A stretch of DNA of 64,000 bases from a virus: IMG/VR virus record IMGVR_UViG_3300049847_000494, positions 62,001-126,000 of that record. One strand, given 5' to 3'. Positions 53,993 through 62,304 of this stretch are shown piece after piece (the stretch's first letter is position 1; every line of letters begins with the position of its first letter). The notes under the pieces were generated by a model that made no database searches, was not told the DNA's origin, and saw nothing but the letters and a program-made list of their open reading frames with translations. The translations under genes were made by a program, and so were the position numbers.

Positions 53993-55231
53993 ATGGCTAA
54001 AAAAGAAAAAGAAAAAACCAGTAACTTTATTGCAATCAATCCAGTTGAGCTAGCTGCTGCTGCTGCAGAAATAGGCAAAAGTCTAGACAATCCACCAGTT
54101 AACTTAGATAGAGGTAAGTACGTAACAGGAACTATTAGCTTTGGCTCCTTGTGCTTAGATTTACTTACAGGCGGCGGTGTACCTCCAGGTAAAATAGTAG
54201 ATATGTTTGGTCCTGAAGGTGCAGGTAAGAGCACCTTTTCTTACCATTGTATTGGTAATGCTATGAGGGAAAGTTACCCAGGTGCGGGTGATGCTATACC
54301 TACCTTTGTGTTTGACCATGAAGCTGGTGCTGATGGTAAGTACTTAGGTGCTGTAGGTGTTAAAATTAGGTTAGCTAATGGAGATAAGAATCCTCTATTT
54401 AACTATCATCAACCTACTACAGGTGAATCTACTTACAGGTTTTTAAATAGATTATTGGATAAGCTACCTGATTATGTTGCTATGGATGAAGGACGACCAA
54501 GAGCTACTGTATTATTCGTTATAGACTCATTAGCAGCCATGTTACCAGAAGATATCCATGCAGCAGACGACAAGAACCCTATGGGTGTTAGTGCAAAGCT
54601 ACATGGTGAGGGTATGCAAATGATCAAAGCTAAGCTTGGGCGGAAGAACTGTACTCTTATTTGTACTAATCAAATTAGAGAAAAACCAAATTCAATGTAC
54701 GGTAACCCAGAATATGAACCTGGCGGGCAGGCTGTTAAGTTTTATCCTGACCTAAAAATTAGGATTCAAGGCGTAGGTAAACCATGGACCGAACGTAATC
54801 GTCAAATGCGCTATATCAGCGTAAGGACGATTAAAAATAAGCAGTTTGTGCCCTTTTTAGAGTTAAAAGAAACGATTGCTATTGCCCATGGTCATGGCGT
54901 CGAACGTGGTTATGATAGTTTAGGGTTTCTAACCATGACAAATCAGGTTACTGTTGCTCATGGTGGTAACTATAGGCTAAAGTTGCCAGGTACACCTTGG
55001 CATGAACAAAACTTCAAAAAAGAAGGTTTGATGGAGTTAGGGCATAAAAATGTATTTAGATCTTATTTAAGGTCTCAAATTGATTCCGGTGAAGCCTTTG
55101 ACCTTTATTTTGCTTCCCAAAACTGGGAGACTATGTACAAGGCTGATGAAGAAGACGCTGGAACGGGTTATGCCAACAAAGATCTAGATATCCCAGAAGA
55201 TATAAATGAAACTACTGCCACCTTAGATTAA
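53993..55231 (+). CDS. recA: RecA/UvsX-like recombinase
   Basis: Walker A GPEGAGKST (residues 73-81), Walker B VLFVIDSLAAM, and loop-2 region TNQIREKPNSMYGNPEYEPG followed by GQAVKFYPDLKIRI define a RecA-fold recombinase. N-terminal residues 1-40 are Lys-rich. The C-terminus (ENTLPGTPWH-type region and an acidic tail) differs from bacterial RecA, suggesting a phage lineage. It catalyses strand exchange for recombination-dependent replication with SbcCD, SSB-like and RuvC-like proteins in this window. Preceded by a terminator-like hairpin and AAGGAAG. Confidence 0.85.
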   Translation: MAKKEKEKTSNFIAINPVELAAAAAEIGKSLDNPPVNLDRGKYVTGTISFGSLCLDLLTGGGVPPGKIVDMFGPEGAGKSTFSYHCIGNAMRESYPGAGDAIPTFVFDHEAGADGKYLGAVGVKIRLANGDKNPLFNYHQPTTGESTYRFLNRLLDKLPDYVAMDEGRPRATVLFVIDSLAAMLPEDIHAADDKNPMGVSAKLHGEGMQMIKAKLGRKNCTLICTNQIREKPNSMYGNPEYEPGGQAVKFYPDLKIRIQGVGKPWTERNRQMRYISVRTIKNKQFVPFLELKETIAIAHGHGVERGYDSLGFLTMTNQVTVAHGGNYRLKLPGTPWHEQNFKKEGLMELGHKNVFRSYLRSQIDSGEAFDLYFASQNWETMYKADEEDAGTGYANKDLDIPEDINETTATLD

Positions 55232-55258
55232 TGTTGACCATCATTAAGCGTAGCTGTA

Positions 55259-55284
55259 GGACGGTTTTAAGCTAAAGAGGATAA
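55259..55284. repeat. Intergenic repeat E2, upstream of the HAD-like gene
   Basis: GGACGG plus TTTTAAGCTAAAGAGGATAA matches E1 and E3 with one two-base deletion and two substitutions. Upstream, TAGCTGTA resembles the TAGCTGCAGG-like part of the other copies (as the inverse of the stem). It lies just before the ATG at 55291. Confidence 0.85.
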
Positions 55285-55290
55285 TTAGTC

Positions 55291-55806
55291 ATGTCTCTTA
55301 TTATTGTAGATTTTGAAGGAACTATATCAGATGATAGGGAGCGATTACATTATCTACAAGTTGACATGACTAAATACTACAATAATATATTATATGACCC
55401 TATAAATACTGTTTGTAAAGAATTATTGTTAGATATAACAGAGTTAGAGAAAGAAAACGATCCGCTATTCGTGTATGTAACCACATATCCGAGATATTAT
55501 CAAGTTGATGATAAAAGACAAATAGATATCGGTATTAAAATACGAAACTGGTTAGATAAGAACAAACTTACTATTACAAATATAGTAGCTAAACCACGGA
55601 AAGTCGATCATTCTAACTATGTTGAAGACAAACTAAGGAGAATTTCTAAAATAGTAATGGAACATATTGAAGAAAGACAAATCTACTATTTAGAAAATGA
55701 CTTGAATGTAGCTATTAGAGCTAAAGCTAAGTTCCCTACGGCACATATTTATCACGTAGATTATGATGATTTTAATTTACTTAAAATTGATAATATAAAG
55801 AAATAA
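55291..55806 (+). CDS. HAD-like phosphatase candidate, 171 aa
   Basis: Motif I IIVDFEGTISDDRERL (Asp7, with the second acidic position Glu9 instead of Asp), motif II YVTTYPR, and motif IV-like YYLENDLNVAIRAKAKFP fit HAD-family enzymes acting on phosphates (including 5'/3' polynucleotide phosphatase domains). The substitution D-to-E at the general acid might lower activity. It lies downstream of recA with the E2 repeat before it. Substrate unknown. Confidence 0.55.
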   Translation: MSLIIVDFEGTISDDRERLHYLQVDMTKYYNNILYDPINTVCKELLLDITELEKENDPLFVYVTTYPRYYQVDDKRQIDIGIKIRNWLDKNKLTITNIVAKPRKVDHSNYVEDKLRRISKIVMEHIEERQIYYLENDLNVAIRAKAKFPTAHIYHVDYDDFNLLKIDNIKK

Positions 55807-55811
55807 CTATT

Positions 55812-56357
55812 ATGACAAAAACAAGTCAAATACTGGATATGTCAGGCAAGCCTATCAAATATGGCAATTACGATCCTAATATAATTAGTGTGGATGATAG
55901 CCCTAAGTTTGAAATGCGCCAACCTTCTGATTACCCAGAAGTACCAAATGAAGTTAAAAAATCAGAAATACAATATATACTACCTATGGCTAACTTTATA
56001 GCTCAATCATTAGGTATTAGTATAATTGAAGAAAAATCTTATGAAAAAGTATTAGAGCAGCTTAAACAAAGAAGCTTGTTTGTAATTATGAATTTAGCAG
56101 GTGTTAAAATAAACCAAGGTGTAGCTGAATGGTTTGGTTTAATACTGATGTGTAAGAAACATGCTGTGACTATGGTTAAGTTTAAACTACAATTAAGTAC
56201 AGGTAAAATAGGCATATCTCAATGCCGTATATGGCAAACAGCACTTCAAAAATACATAATACTTGGTGATAGTACAGGCAAAAAACTATTAAATAGAGAA
56301 GAAACAGCAAGTCAGATCCTCAATTATTTGAAAATTGAGGGTATTTGTAATGTGTAA
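55812..56357 (+). CDS. Hypothetical protein, 181 aa
   Basis: The N-terminus is polar and disordered; the middle contains ILPMANFIAQSLGISIIEEK and VAEWFGLILMCKKHAVTMVK, mostly helical. A fold resembling small DNA-binding or dimerisation proteins is possible but there is no clear motif. It precedes SbcD by 14 bp, so it is likely co-transcribed with it. Confidence 0.5.
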   Translation: MTKTSQILDMSGKPIKYGNYDPNIISVDDSPKFEMRQPSDYPEVPNEVKKSEIQYILPMANFIAQSLGISIIEEKSYEKVLEQLKQRSLFVIMNLAGVKINQGVAEWFGLILMCKKHAVTMVKFKLQLSTGKIGISQCRIWQTALQKYIILGDSTGKKLLNREETASQILNYLKIEGICNV

Positions 56358-56371
56358 AAAGAAAGCAAAAA

Positions 56372-57412
56372 ATGCGCTTTGTTCATAGTAGTGATTGGCA
56401 CATTGGATCAAGTAAGTTTTTACCAGACTACTTAGATCGACAAAGTAAAGTTATAGATGCTATCTTTACAAAAGCTAAAGATCTAGGTATTAATACAGTA
56501 TGTATTGCTGGTGATGTGTTTGAAACTGAAAACCCGTTACCAGAAGAGCGTGATTTAATACAGAAAAAAATCGTTGCTTATGACCAAGCAGGATTTAATA
56601 TACTGGTTATACCAGGTAACCATGATATGTCCAACATGTCAGGTTACACTGCAATACACTATTTAGCTTTATTACATACTCAAGACAAATTTATCAATTC
56701 TACAGTAACTGAAAAAACATGTTATCGGCTTATTGATGATACTGTATTTATATTATTATGCCATACACCAAGGCAATTTAAACGTGATATAATTAATGCA
56801 GTAAATGAATTACGTGAAGCTTCTATTAAAGTATCCTATAAAAACATTGTCATTATAGCACATGAAACTATTAAAGGTTCTATTAGTGATACTAACTGGC
56901 GCATGAAGTCAGGGGCAGAAGTCCCTACATTAGATTATGGCGAAGTACTGGATGATGTACCCGTAACCTACTGTGCTTTAGGTGACTTACATATTAAGCA
57001 GCAAGTAGCACCTAAAACTTTCTACTGTGGTGCACCACTACAAATAAAGTTCGGCGATCAACACCCAAAAGGTATCCTTATAGTTGATACAGATGATCCC
57101 AATAACCCTGTATTTGAACCTATTGAATCTACTGCTCTTGTTCGTGTAACAAGTCTGGAAGATATACCTGAAAACTGTCATGTTAAACTTGTAACGGATA
57201 AAATCAATTCATTAGGTTTAGATCTACCAGATAACGTAATGAAGTTAGAGTACAGGAAAAATGAAAAAGATGACAGCATTTTAGATATAAACCAAGATCT
57301 AAATATCATTTTATTAGAGGAAGTAACTAAAAAGTTTGAGGGTGAAGATCTGTCTATTGCTAAAAGAGAAATTGACGAATTACTTAGTCTACTACCACAA
57401 GCTGAAATATGA
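56372..57412 (+). CDS. sbcD: SbcD/Mre11-type nuclease subunit
   Basis: The phosphoesterase motifs are intact: SDWHIGSS (motif I), AGDVFETEN (II), IPGNHDMSN (III), IIAHETIKG (IV) and ALGDLHIKQ (V). It corresponds to SbcD or T4 gp47, a dsDNA end-processing nuclease that pairs with SbcC. It is 346 aa with a C-terminal partner-binding part. The last 4 bp overlap SbcC (ATGA), so stoichiometric expression is expected. It degrades or resects DNA ends for recombination. Confidence 0.9.
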   Translation: MRFVHSSDWHIGSSKFLPDYLDRQSKVIDAIFTKAKDLGINTVCIAGDVFETENPLPEERDLIQKKIVAYDQAGFNILVIPGNHDMSNMSGYTAIHYLALLHTQDKFINSTVTEKTCYRLIDDTVFILLCHTPRQFKRDIINAVNELREASIKVSYKNIVIIAHETIKGSISDTNWRMKSGAEVPTLDYGEVLDDVPVTYCALGDLHIKQQVAPKTFYCGAPLQIKFGDQHPKGILIVDTDDPNNPVFEPIESTALVRVTSLEDIPENCHVKLVTDKINSLGLDLPDNVMKLEYRKNEKDDSILDINQDLNIILLEEVTKKFEGEDLSIAKREIDELLSLLPQAEI

Positions 57413-59712
57413 GCAAGATAATCTATAAAAATTTCTCAGTACTAAATGGTGGCTGTATAAGCCAAGCTACGATGCCGTTAGAAAACCAAGGTTTAGTACT
57501 TATACAGGGCGTCAATAAGGACGAAGGAGGGTCTAATGGCTCAGGTAAAAGCACCTTATTTGACCTATTAGCTAATACGTGTACAGGTAGAACAGGTAAG
57601 ATGTCAGGTAGTAAATACCTAAAAAAGAACGATCTACTGAATATAAAAAACCCTAAGAACTTCCATACACAGCTGGTTTTTCAAAAAGGTAGTTCAGAAT
57701 ACATCATAAATAATTACCGTGCTCATGATGAGCATAAGACAGGTATTGAGATAATAGTAGATGGTATAGATGAAACACCTACTATTGGTATCGATAAAGT
57801 ACAAGCTAAAGTAAGTACAATATTAGGATTAACACCTGATGAGTTTTACGGTCAAATATACTTAAGCCAGCAATATACCCATGCCTTAGTACATGGTACA
57901 CCAAGTGAAAAGAGCAAGTACCTCTCATTATATTTTGGTCTGGATTCAATCAACTTACTAACTACTTTGACAAAGAAAAGAGTTGAAAGTATAGTAATAC
58001 CAAATGAACGAGAACTTATTGACTTAAAGGATAGCGTACAACAACAGCTAGATTCTATTAGTGATGAAGCTTCAATGCTGTCAAAGCTACAAATAATAGA
58101 TAAAGACCGAAAAGAATCTCAAGCACGGGTACTTGAACTACGGTTCATTATTGAAAACCAAAATAAAGCTAAAATAGTAGAGGAACAAAGTAAAGAGTGG
58201 GAAAGCAAGTTAGCTAAAATGAACCTGACTTTTACTGTCCCAGAGCTGAAAAAGCAGGAAGCTATTGTAGCAGGAATAGTAGAAATATACACAACTGACC
58301 TACGTCGGATGATAGAACTTGAAAAAGTTGAGCTTGAATTAAGTAACTTAGGTGTAGCTGCAGATACCTCTTATCAAGAGGTACGTAAGGAAATTGAAAT
58401 ACAAGAAGCCGCTATACAAGCTAAAAGTGAAGAGCTTGTTAAACTAGAAAGAAGAAAAGTCCTTGAAAATGAATTCAACAGTTTACCTAAGTCTGATAAA
58501 GACTGGAAGACATTAAGTTTAGAGTTAAGTCAAAAAGAAAAAGAAATTAAAGTTTACCAAAAAAATTTAAATACGCTAAAAGTAGAAATAGACAAGCTTT
58601 CCTTTAAAGGCAAGGAATGCCCTACGTGCCTACGACCTATCGCTGAAGAGGAACATCAAAACCTACTTAGTAGTAGGGAACATAAGCATACAAACTTACA
58701 ACCGATAGTAGATGAATTACTAAAGGATATTGAAGATGTAAAGCTTCTAACTAATGCCAAAGAAAAGCAGCTTTTAATTGAAGCCGATTTAACTGATTTA
58801 CCAGAAGGCGATCCGAACAGGACTAAATTAGAAATACAATCTACAAAAACCACTAAGCAAAAGCTACAGCTTCTAGCTGATAGCCTCGTGAGAAGTTCCA
58901 GTTTACAAGATAGAGCCTTGCGTTTAAGGCAAGAAGATGCTAACTTAGGTAAAACACAGGAAGAGCTAAGAGATAGCCTGAATAACCTGAATAATAAACT
59001 TACTGTTATAAAAACAGCTAAGGAGTGGTTACTAAGTAATGGTCAGGTAAAGTTTGATATGGTAGCTTTGGGGTTAGCAACCGAGGAGATACAGCTTAGA
59101 GAAGAGCAACTATCAAACTTAATCGAGGAAAGTTTAAGATTAAATAAGTCTCTTACAATAAGAAATCAGTTAAACAAGCAACTTGCTGATGTTAACGCTA
59201 TTCTTTCTAGAAATAGCATTGAGAAGAATAGAAAGCGAATATTGGAGGTTATCAATGTAACCGTAGCTGATATCAGGAAACAAAAGTTAAAACAAGCAAC
59301 TGAAGCTCTATCATCAATATTACCATATTATATCAAACAGTTGTTCCCTCAAGGGGATGTTCGTGTTTCTACACCTGATAATGGATCAGATTTTGATCTA
59401 TTTTTAGATAAAGGCAATCAACAGATTTCCTTATATGCAGCCAGTGGTGGTCAGGCGAAGCGCGTAGTATTAGCTATATTCTTTGCTTTCTCTCAGATAG
59501 GATCTAAAGGTAGTAATATACTTTTAGGTGATGAGATATTCAAGGATTTAGACCCACGAGGGAGAGAAGCTACTTATGATATAATAAGGGACCTTAAAAT
59601 CCCTAGTATATTCATAACCTCTCATGATAATGATTTAGATCAAAAGAACAGATACGATCAGGTATGGCGTGTAGTAATGGAAAACGATACTTCTGTTCTT
59701 GAAATAGATTAG
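57409..59712 (+). CDS. sbcC: SbcC/Rad50-type ATPase subunit
   Basis: Walker A SNGSGKST lies at residues 42-49. Two long coiled coils flank a zinc hook CPTC at 404-407. The ABC signature ASGGQAKR includes Ser679, and the Walker B region is ILLGDEIFKDLD followed by SHDNDLD. This is the standard Rad50/SbcC/T4 gp46 order. It is 767 aa, short because of compact coiled coils. It hydrolyses ATP to open and regulate the SbcD nuclease on DNA ends. Start ATG overlaps SbcD. Confidence 0.9.
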   Translation: MSKIIYKNFSVLNGGCISQATMPLENQGLVLIQGVNKDEGGSNGSGKSTLFDLLANTCTGRTGKMSGSKYLKKNDLLNIKNPKNFHTQLVFQKGSSEYIINNYRAHDEHKTGIEIIVDGIDETPTIGIDKVQAKVSTILGLTPDEFYGQIYLSQQYTHALVHGTPSEKSKYLSLYFGLDSINLLTTLTKKRVESIVIPNERELIDLKDSVQQQLDSISDEASMLSKLQIIDKDRKESQARVLELRFIIENQNKAKIVEEQSKEWESKLAKMNLTFTVPELKKQEAIVAGIVEIYTTDLRRMIELEKVELELSNLGVAADTSYQEVRKEIEIQEAAIQAKSEELVKLERRKVLENEFNSLPKSDKDWKTLSLELSQKEKEIKVYQKNLNTLKVEIDKLSFKGKECPTCLRPIAEEEHQNLLSSREHKHTNLQPIVDELLKDIEDVKLLTNAKEKQLLIEADLTDLPEGDPNRTKLEIQSTKTTKQKLQLLADSLVRSSSLQDRALRLRQEDANLGKTQEELRDSLNNLNNKLTVIKTAKEWLLSNGQVKFDMVALGLATEEIQLREEQLSNLIEESLRLNKSLTIRNQLNKQLADVNAILSRNSIEKNRKRILEVINVTVADIRKQKLKQATEALSSILPYYIKQLFPQGDVRVSTPDNGSDFDLFLDKGNQQISLYAASGGQAKRVVLAIFFAFSQIGSKGSNILLGDEIFKDLDPRGREATYDIIRDLKIPSIFITSHDNDLDQKNRYDQVWRVVMENDTSVLEID

Positions 59713-59739
59713 GTTAACCAACAAATAAGAAAGTAGTTT

Positions 59740-60585
59740 ATGTCGAAACTAATAGGATTAGCCTTTACTTCTCCTGGAGTAGCCTTTATAGCTATAGACA
59801 GGTCAAAATATAAGGTTTACTACCATGAACAATCAAATCTAACTGATTTTAGGCTCTTTCTAGATAAGAAAGATAATAGAGAACCTGTAGTTTTTCTAAA
59901 TAATGTGAGAGACCTAATTGAATTAGAGAAAATAGCAGATAATAGTGTTAAAAACTATGTCCTATTTGAGGATCCTAAAGTTTTATCTAATATAGAAGGT
60001 GCTATTTTACCTGATTTTAAGCAAGACGTTGTTTTAGATTGGGTCAAAATACAAATTACTCAAGATGACTTCAATAAATTATTAGAAGATAGCGTGTATA
60101 ATAATAGCTTTAATGTTACAGATAAAGCTATTATATCAAGTAACTTGAATACTTCACCGATTACCTTTTTAGAGCTTGTACAAGCTGTAAAAGGCTTCTA
60201 TATTGAACAAAACAAAGATAGCACAGATTTCATAAATCTTGCTTGCAAGTACGTTACAAAACTGATAAGTAAGAAATCATGGGTTTCCTTAGCAAGGAAA
60301 CCCGCTTTAGCCGCAGGTATTCCTATAAAGGCTATAGCGGAGATAGAAAAAAGTATTGAAACAAGTAAGTTAGCGGATGAGATTTGGCGTGCTTTTTATG
60401 AGTATAGTATTACAGGTACACTTATAAAAGATTTAGTCAAAAAATATGTAGTTACAGAAGATGATATACATTTCATAATAACTGCGTTACAAGCGGAACC
60501 TAGCGGAAACTTAGAATTTACAGCAACCCCAGGTTCTTCAAAAAGAAAAAAGACAAAAGCCAGTATAAAACAGGAGAAAACATGA
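59740..60585 (+). CDS. Hypothetical protein, 281 aa
   Basis: This all-soluble protein has an N-terminal alpha/beta half (LIGLAFTSPGVAFIAIDRSK, VKNYVLFEDPKV) and a helical C-terminal half with a basic end (KRKKTKASIKQ). It may be replication-associated by position (after SbcC). Its end overlaps the next gene by 4 bp. Confidence 0.5.
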   Translation: MSKLIGLAFTSPGVAFIAIDRSKYKVYYHEQSNLTDFRLFLDKKDNREPVVFLNNVRDLIELEKIADNSVKNYVLFEDPKVLSNIEGAILPDFKQDVVLDWVKIQITQDDFNKLLEDSVYNNSFNVTDKAIISSNLNTSPITFLELVQAVKGFYIEQNKDSTDFINLACKYVTKLISKKSWVSLARKPALAAGIPIKAIAEIEKSIETSKLADEIWRAFYEYSITGTLIKDLVKKYVVTEDDIHFIITALQAEPSGNLEFTATPGSSKRKKTKASIKQEKT

Positions 60586-60785
60586 GTAGTTGTTGTAGAG
60601 GTAAAGATGTAGACCCTAACATAGCTTTTTTTGATGCTATTGACAAAGCAACATACGCTATAAATAACAGGTCTGCCTTAGCATTTGTAGAAGACGTTAC
60701 AAGTAATGTAAGATGGAATAAACTATCAAATCTAATGAAAGCACTCAAAAATATCGAGCTACTTACAGAGAAAGAATTTAATTGA
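60582..60785 (+). CDS. Hypothetical protein, 67 aa
   Basis: It begins MSSCCRGKDVDPNIAFFDAI and is helical afterwards. The first residues carry a double Cys. It overlaps its upstream neighbour (ATGA) and the KH gene follows within two bases. Unknown function. Confidence 0.45.
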   Translation: MSSCCRGKDVDPNIAFFDAIDKATYAINNRSALAFVEDVTSNVRWNKLSNLMKALKNIELLTEKEFN

Positions 60786-60786
60786 A

Positions 60787-61101
60787 ATGCAGAATAACTT
60801 TATTGAAGCTACTCAAAACAAGACACCTGAATATCTAAAGTTTAGAAAAGAACTTTTTGAAACAACCATCTTAGATATGGTTGAACATATTTGTGAAGAG
60901 CTAATTAATCATGATAAGTTGGTAGTAGCATATAACGTAGATGATAAAAAAGCTTCAATCACGATAAAAGTCCCTAAGAAAAACATACGCGATATAGTAG
61001 GAAAAAGAAGCGAAACACTTATAGCTATTAAAAAATTAGCTTTCAGTGTAGCTAACAAGCACGATTTTTATCTCACTATCCGACTAGAAGAACTTTGTTG
61101 A
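60787..61101 (+). CDS. KH-domain RNA-binding-like protein, 104 aa
   Basis: Residues 56-104 (ASITIKVPKKNIRDIVGKRS, then ETLIAIKKLAFSVANKHDF) match a type II KH fold. The GxxG loop reads GKRS at 72-75, with the last Gly as Ser, so RNA binding may be altered. KhpA-like KH proteins are small bacterial RNA-binding regulators; the helical N-terminal half (1-45) is extra. Its TGA stop is directly followed by the TnpB element. Similar KH proteins in phages are rare in my recollection. Confidence 0.55.
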   Translation: MQNNFIEATQNKTPEYLKFRKELFETTILDMVEHICEELINHDKLVVAYNVDDKKASITIKVPKKNIRDIVGKRSETLIAIKKLAFSVANKHDFYLTIRLEELC

Positions 61102-61240
61102 CATCCTCCCCGTCCTTTAGGGTGGGGATTCCTAGATCACTTTAGATCTAGCGTTTGATGCCCCAAACGGAGAATGTTTATTGCAGCATTAGTATCCCGA
61201 TCATGGTGCCGGTTACAAATACTACAAACCCACTCTCTTA
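61098..61240 (-). ncRNA. Candidate omega/reRNA scaffold at the 3' end of tnpB
   Basis: In IS605-type elements the guide RNA overlaps the 3' end of tnpB and extends through the right end. Here the minus strand from inside tnpB down to 61102 contains the C-rich hairpin and an AGATC-GATCT stem near 61130-61150. The guide would read flanking phage sequence beyond 61100. Boundaries are estimated from family knowledge only. Confidence 0.35.
61102..61134. repeat. Right-end palindrome of the TnpB element
   Basis: Plus CCCCGTCC and GGGTGGGG pair with two G-U pairs over the TTTA loop, flanked by CATCCT and ATTCC. This is a typical IS605/IS1341-type right end. The adjacent TTGAC (61098-61102) fits a known class of target motif at that end. 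On the tnpB-sense strand it forms the last hairpin of a possible guide RNA. Confidence 0.75.
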
Positions 61241-62171
61241 TCCCCAAACCTTCTAGCCCTCTCGGACCACCTATTGTTAAACAATAGGAACAGGTTTGAG
61301 TTGTGAGGTGTTCACTTACCTCTTTATAAGTTCCTGAATGCCTAATGGCTTTATATTTCAAGAACGTCTTAATCATACCCCAGCCCGAATCATTAACAGA
61401 CTTAGCCATCTTAGTTTTAATTAGCTTCTTACTACTTACATCACCTACAAATATATCTCGGTAGTTTTTAGTTATTTCAGTAGTAAGCTTATGACAAGCA
61501 TCTAACCTGGAGTTCCTGATTTTAGCATGGATAGCTTTAACAGCTTTCCTCTTTTTATCTTTTTGAGCAAGAGCTAGTTTTCTTTGATGTTTTTGATAGA
61601 ATTTTCCGTTATTATACTTTTTACCCTGGGATGTTGTAGCTAATGTCTTTAAACCTAAATCAATACCTACACTGGTACCTTCAGGAGCGGGTTTTAGAGG
61701 GTCTACCTCACATACAAAGTTAACATACCACCTACCTCTTGCATCTCTACCAAAAGATCCAGTTTTAATTTTACCTGGTAACTTCCGGCTATTCCAGTAC
61801 TTAATTGTTTTACCACAATACTTTAAGGTAGCATCACTTATTACCTTAATAGCTGCACCTTTAAATGGTAACCAAGGTAAAGACTTTTTACCACGGTATC
61901 TTAGCTTAATCTTCTTAGCTTTGTTTCTTTTGTTAGCATAGTCTTCACAAACAGCTTGTATTGAGGTAGAAGCTATTTTAAGCTCTTTAGAAGTACCTGC
62001 TGTAAGATTATTTAAGTCGAAGCCAGATAACCATTTACCATCTCTTTTAATAGCATTAAAAGCAGTATTATTACAATAGTTCCATACATAATTAACAGCA
62101 CCTGAAGCTTGTTCTAACCAAGCCACACCTGACGAATCCTTAATCCGATAATGAAAAGTTTGTAGTATCAT
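61137..62171 (-). CDS. tnpB: TnpB RNA-guided nuclease-like protein, RuvC-II variant
   Basis: This 344-aa protein shows the TnpB order: N-terminal region with VNYVWNYCNNTAF, RuvC-I SVGIDLGLKTLAT (Asp171), RuvC-II region DIFVGDVSSKKL, zinc finger CSYC...CSIC (C294, C297, C316, C319), and RuvC-III HHDRDTNAAINIL (324-333). The usual RuvC-II Glu (in IVIEDLN-type motifs) is Gly243 here, followed by Asp244; a possible substitute is Glu284 or Glu287 (KEVSEH). TnpB lineages with VGDVSS-like motifs and relocated acidic residues exist in my recollection. It would cut DNA next to a target motif and help element retention. Confidence 0.85.
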   Translation of the reverse strand: MILQTFHYRIKDSSGVAWLEQASGAVNYVWNYCNNTAFNAIKRDGKWLSGFDLNNLTAGTSKELKIASTSIQAVCEDYANKRNKAKKIKLRYRGKKSLPWLPFKGAAIKVISDATLKYCGKTIKYWNSRKLPGKIKTGSFGRDARGRWYVNFVCEVDPLKPAPEGTSVGIDLGLKTLATTSQGKKYNNGKFYQKHQRKLALAQKDKKRKAVKAIHAKIRNSRLDACHKLTTEITKNYRDIFVGDVSSKKLIKTKMAKSVNDSGWGMIKTFLKYKAIRHSGTYKEVSEHLTTQTCSYCLTIGGPRGLEGLGIREWVCSICNRHHDRDTNAAINILRLGHQTLDLK

Positions 62172-62248
62172 GTTAAACCTAATTTACAAGAAAAGATGTA
62201 AAATGAAGAAAGAAAAGCTTGCATCCACGCCCTGCAGCTACGCTGGAA

Positions 62249-62276
62249 GGACGGGGTTTTACGCTAAAGAAGATAA
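62249..62276. repeat. Intergenic repeat E3, upstream of the helicase and at the TnpB left end
   Basis: Identical over 28 bp to E1 (GGACGGGG then TTTTACGCTAAAGAAGATAA). The preceding stem GCAGC-TAC-GCTGG also resembles the E1 stem. It belongs either to the TnpB left end or to a phage leader family. Confidence 0.9.
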
Positions 62277-62304
62277 ATGAGTAGCTAAAGAAAGGTCAGG
62301 TTGC

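Larger units (their letters stand above)
61098..62276 (-). mobile_element. IS605/IS1341-type element with tnpB only
   Basis: The element consists of tnpB on the minus strand, right-end palindrome at 61102-61134 and a putative left end at 62214-62276 containing the CAGC-TAC-GCTG hairpin and E3 repeat. No tnpA is present. The insertion sits exactly at the KH stop. The left-end region shares GGACGGGG with repeats E1 and E2. Non-autonomous mobility would need TnpA supplied elsewhere. Confidence 0.7.

Noticed and set aside
62277-62288. ATG at 62277 as helicase start
   Set aside because: It opens a 3-codon frame (ATG AGT AGC TAA) and is out of frame with the helicase; TTG 62305 is in frame with a Shine-Dalgarno.
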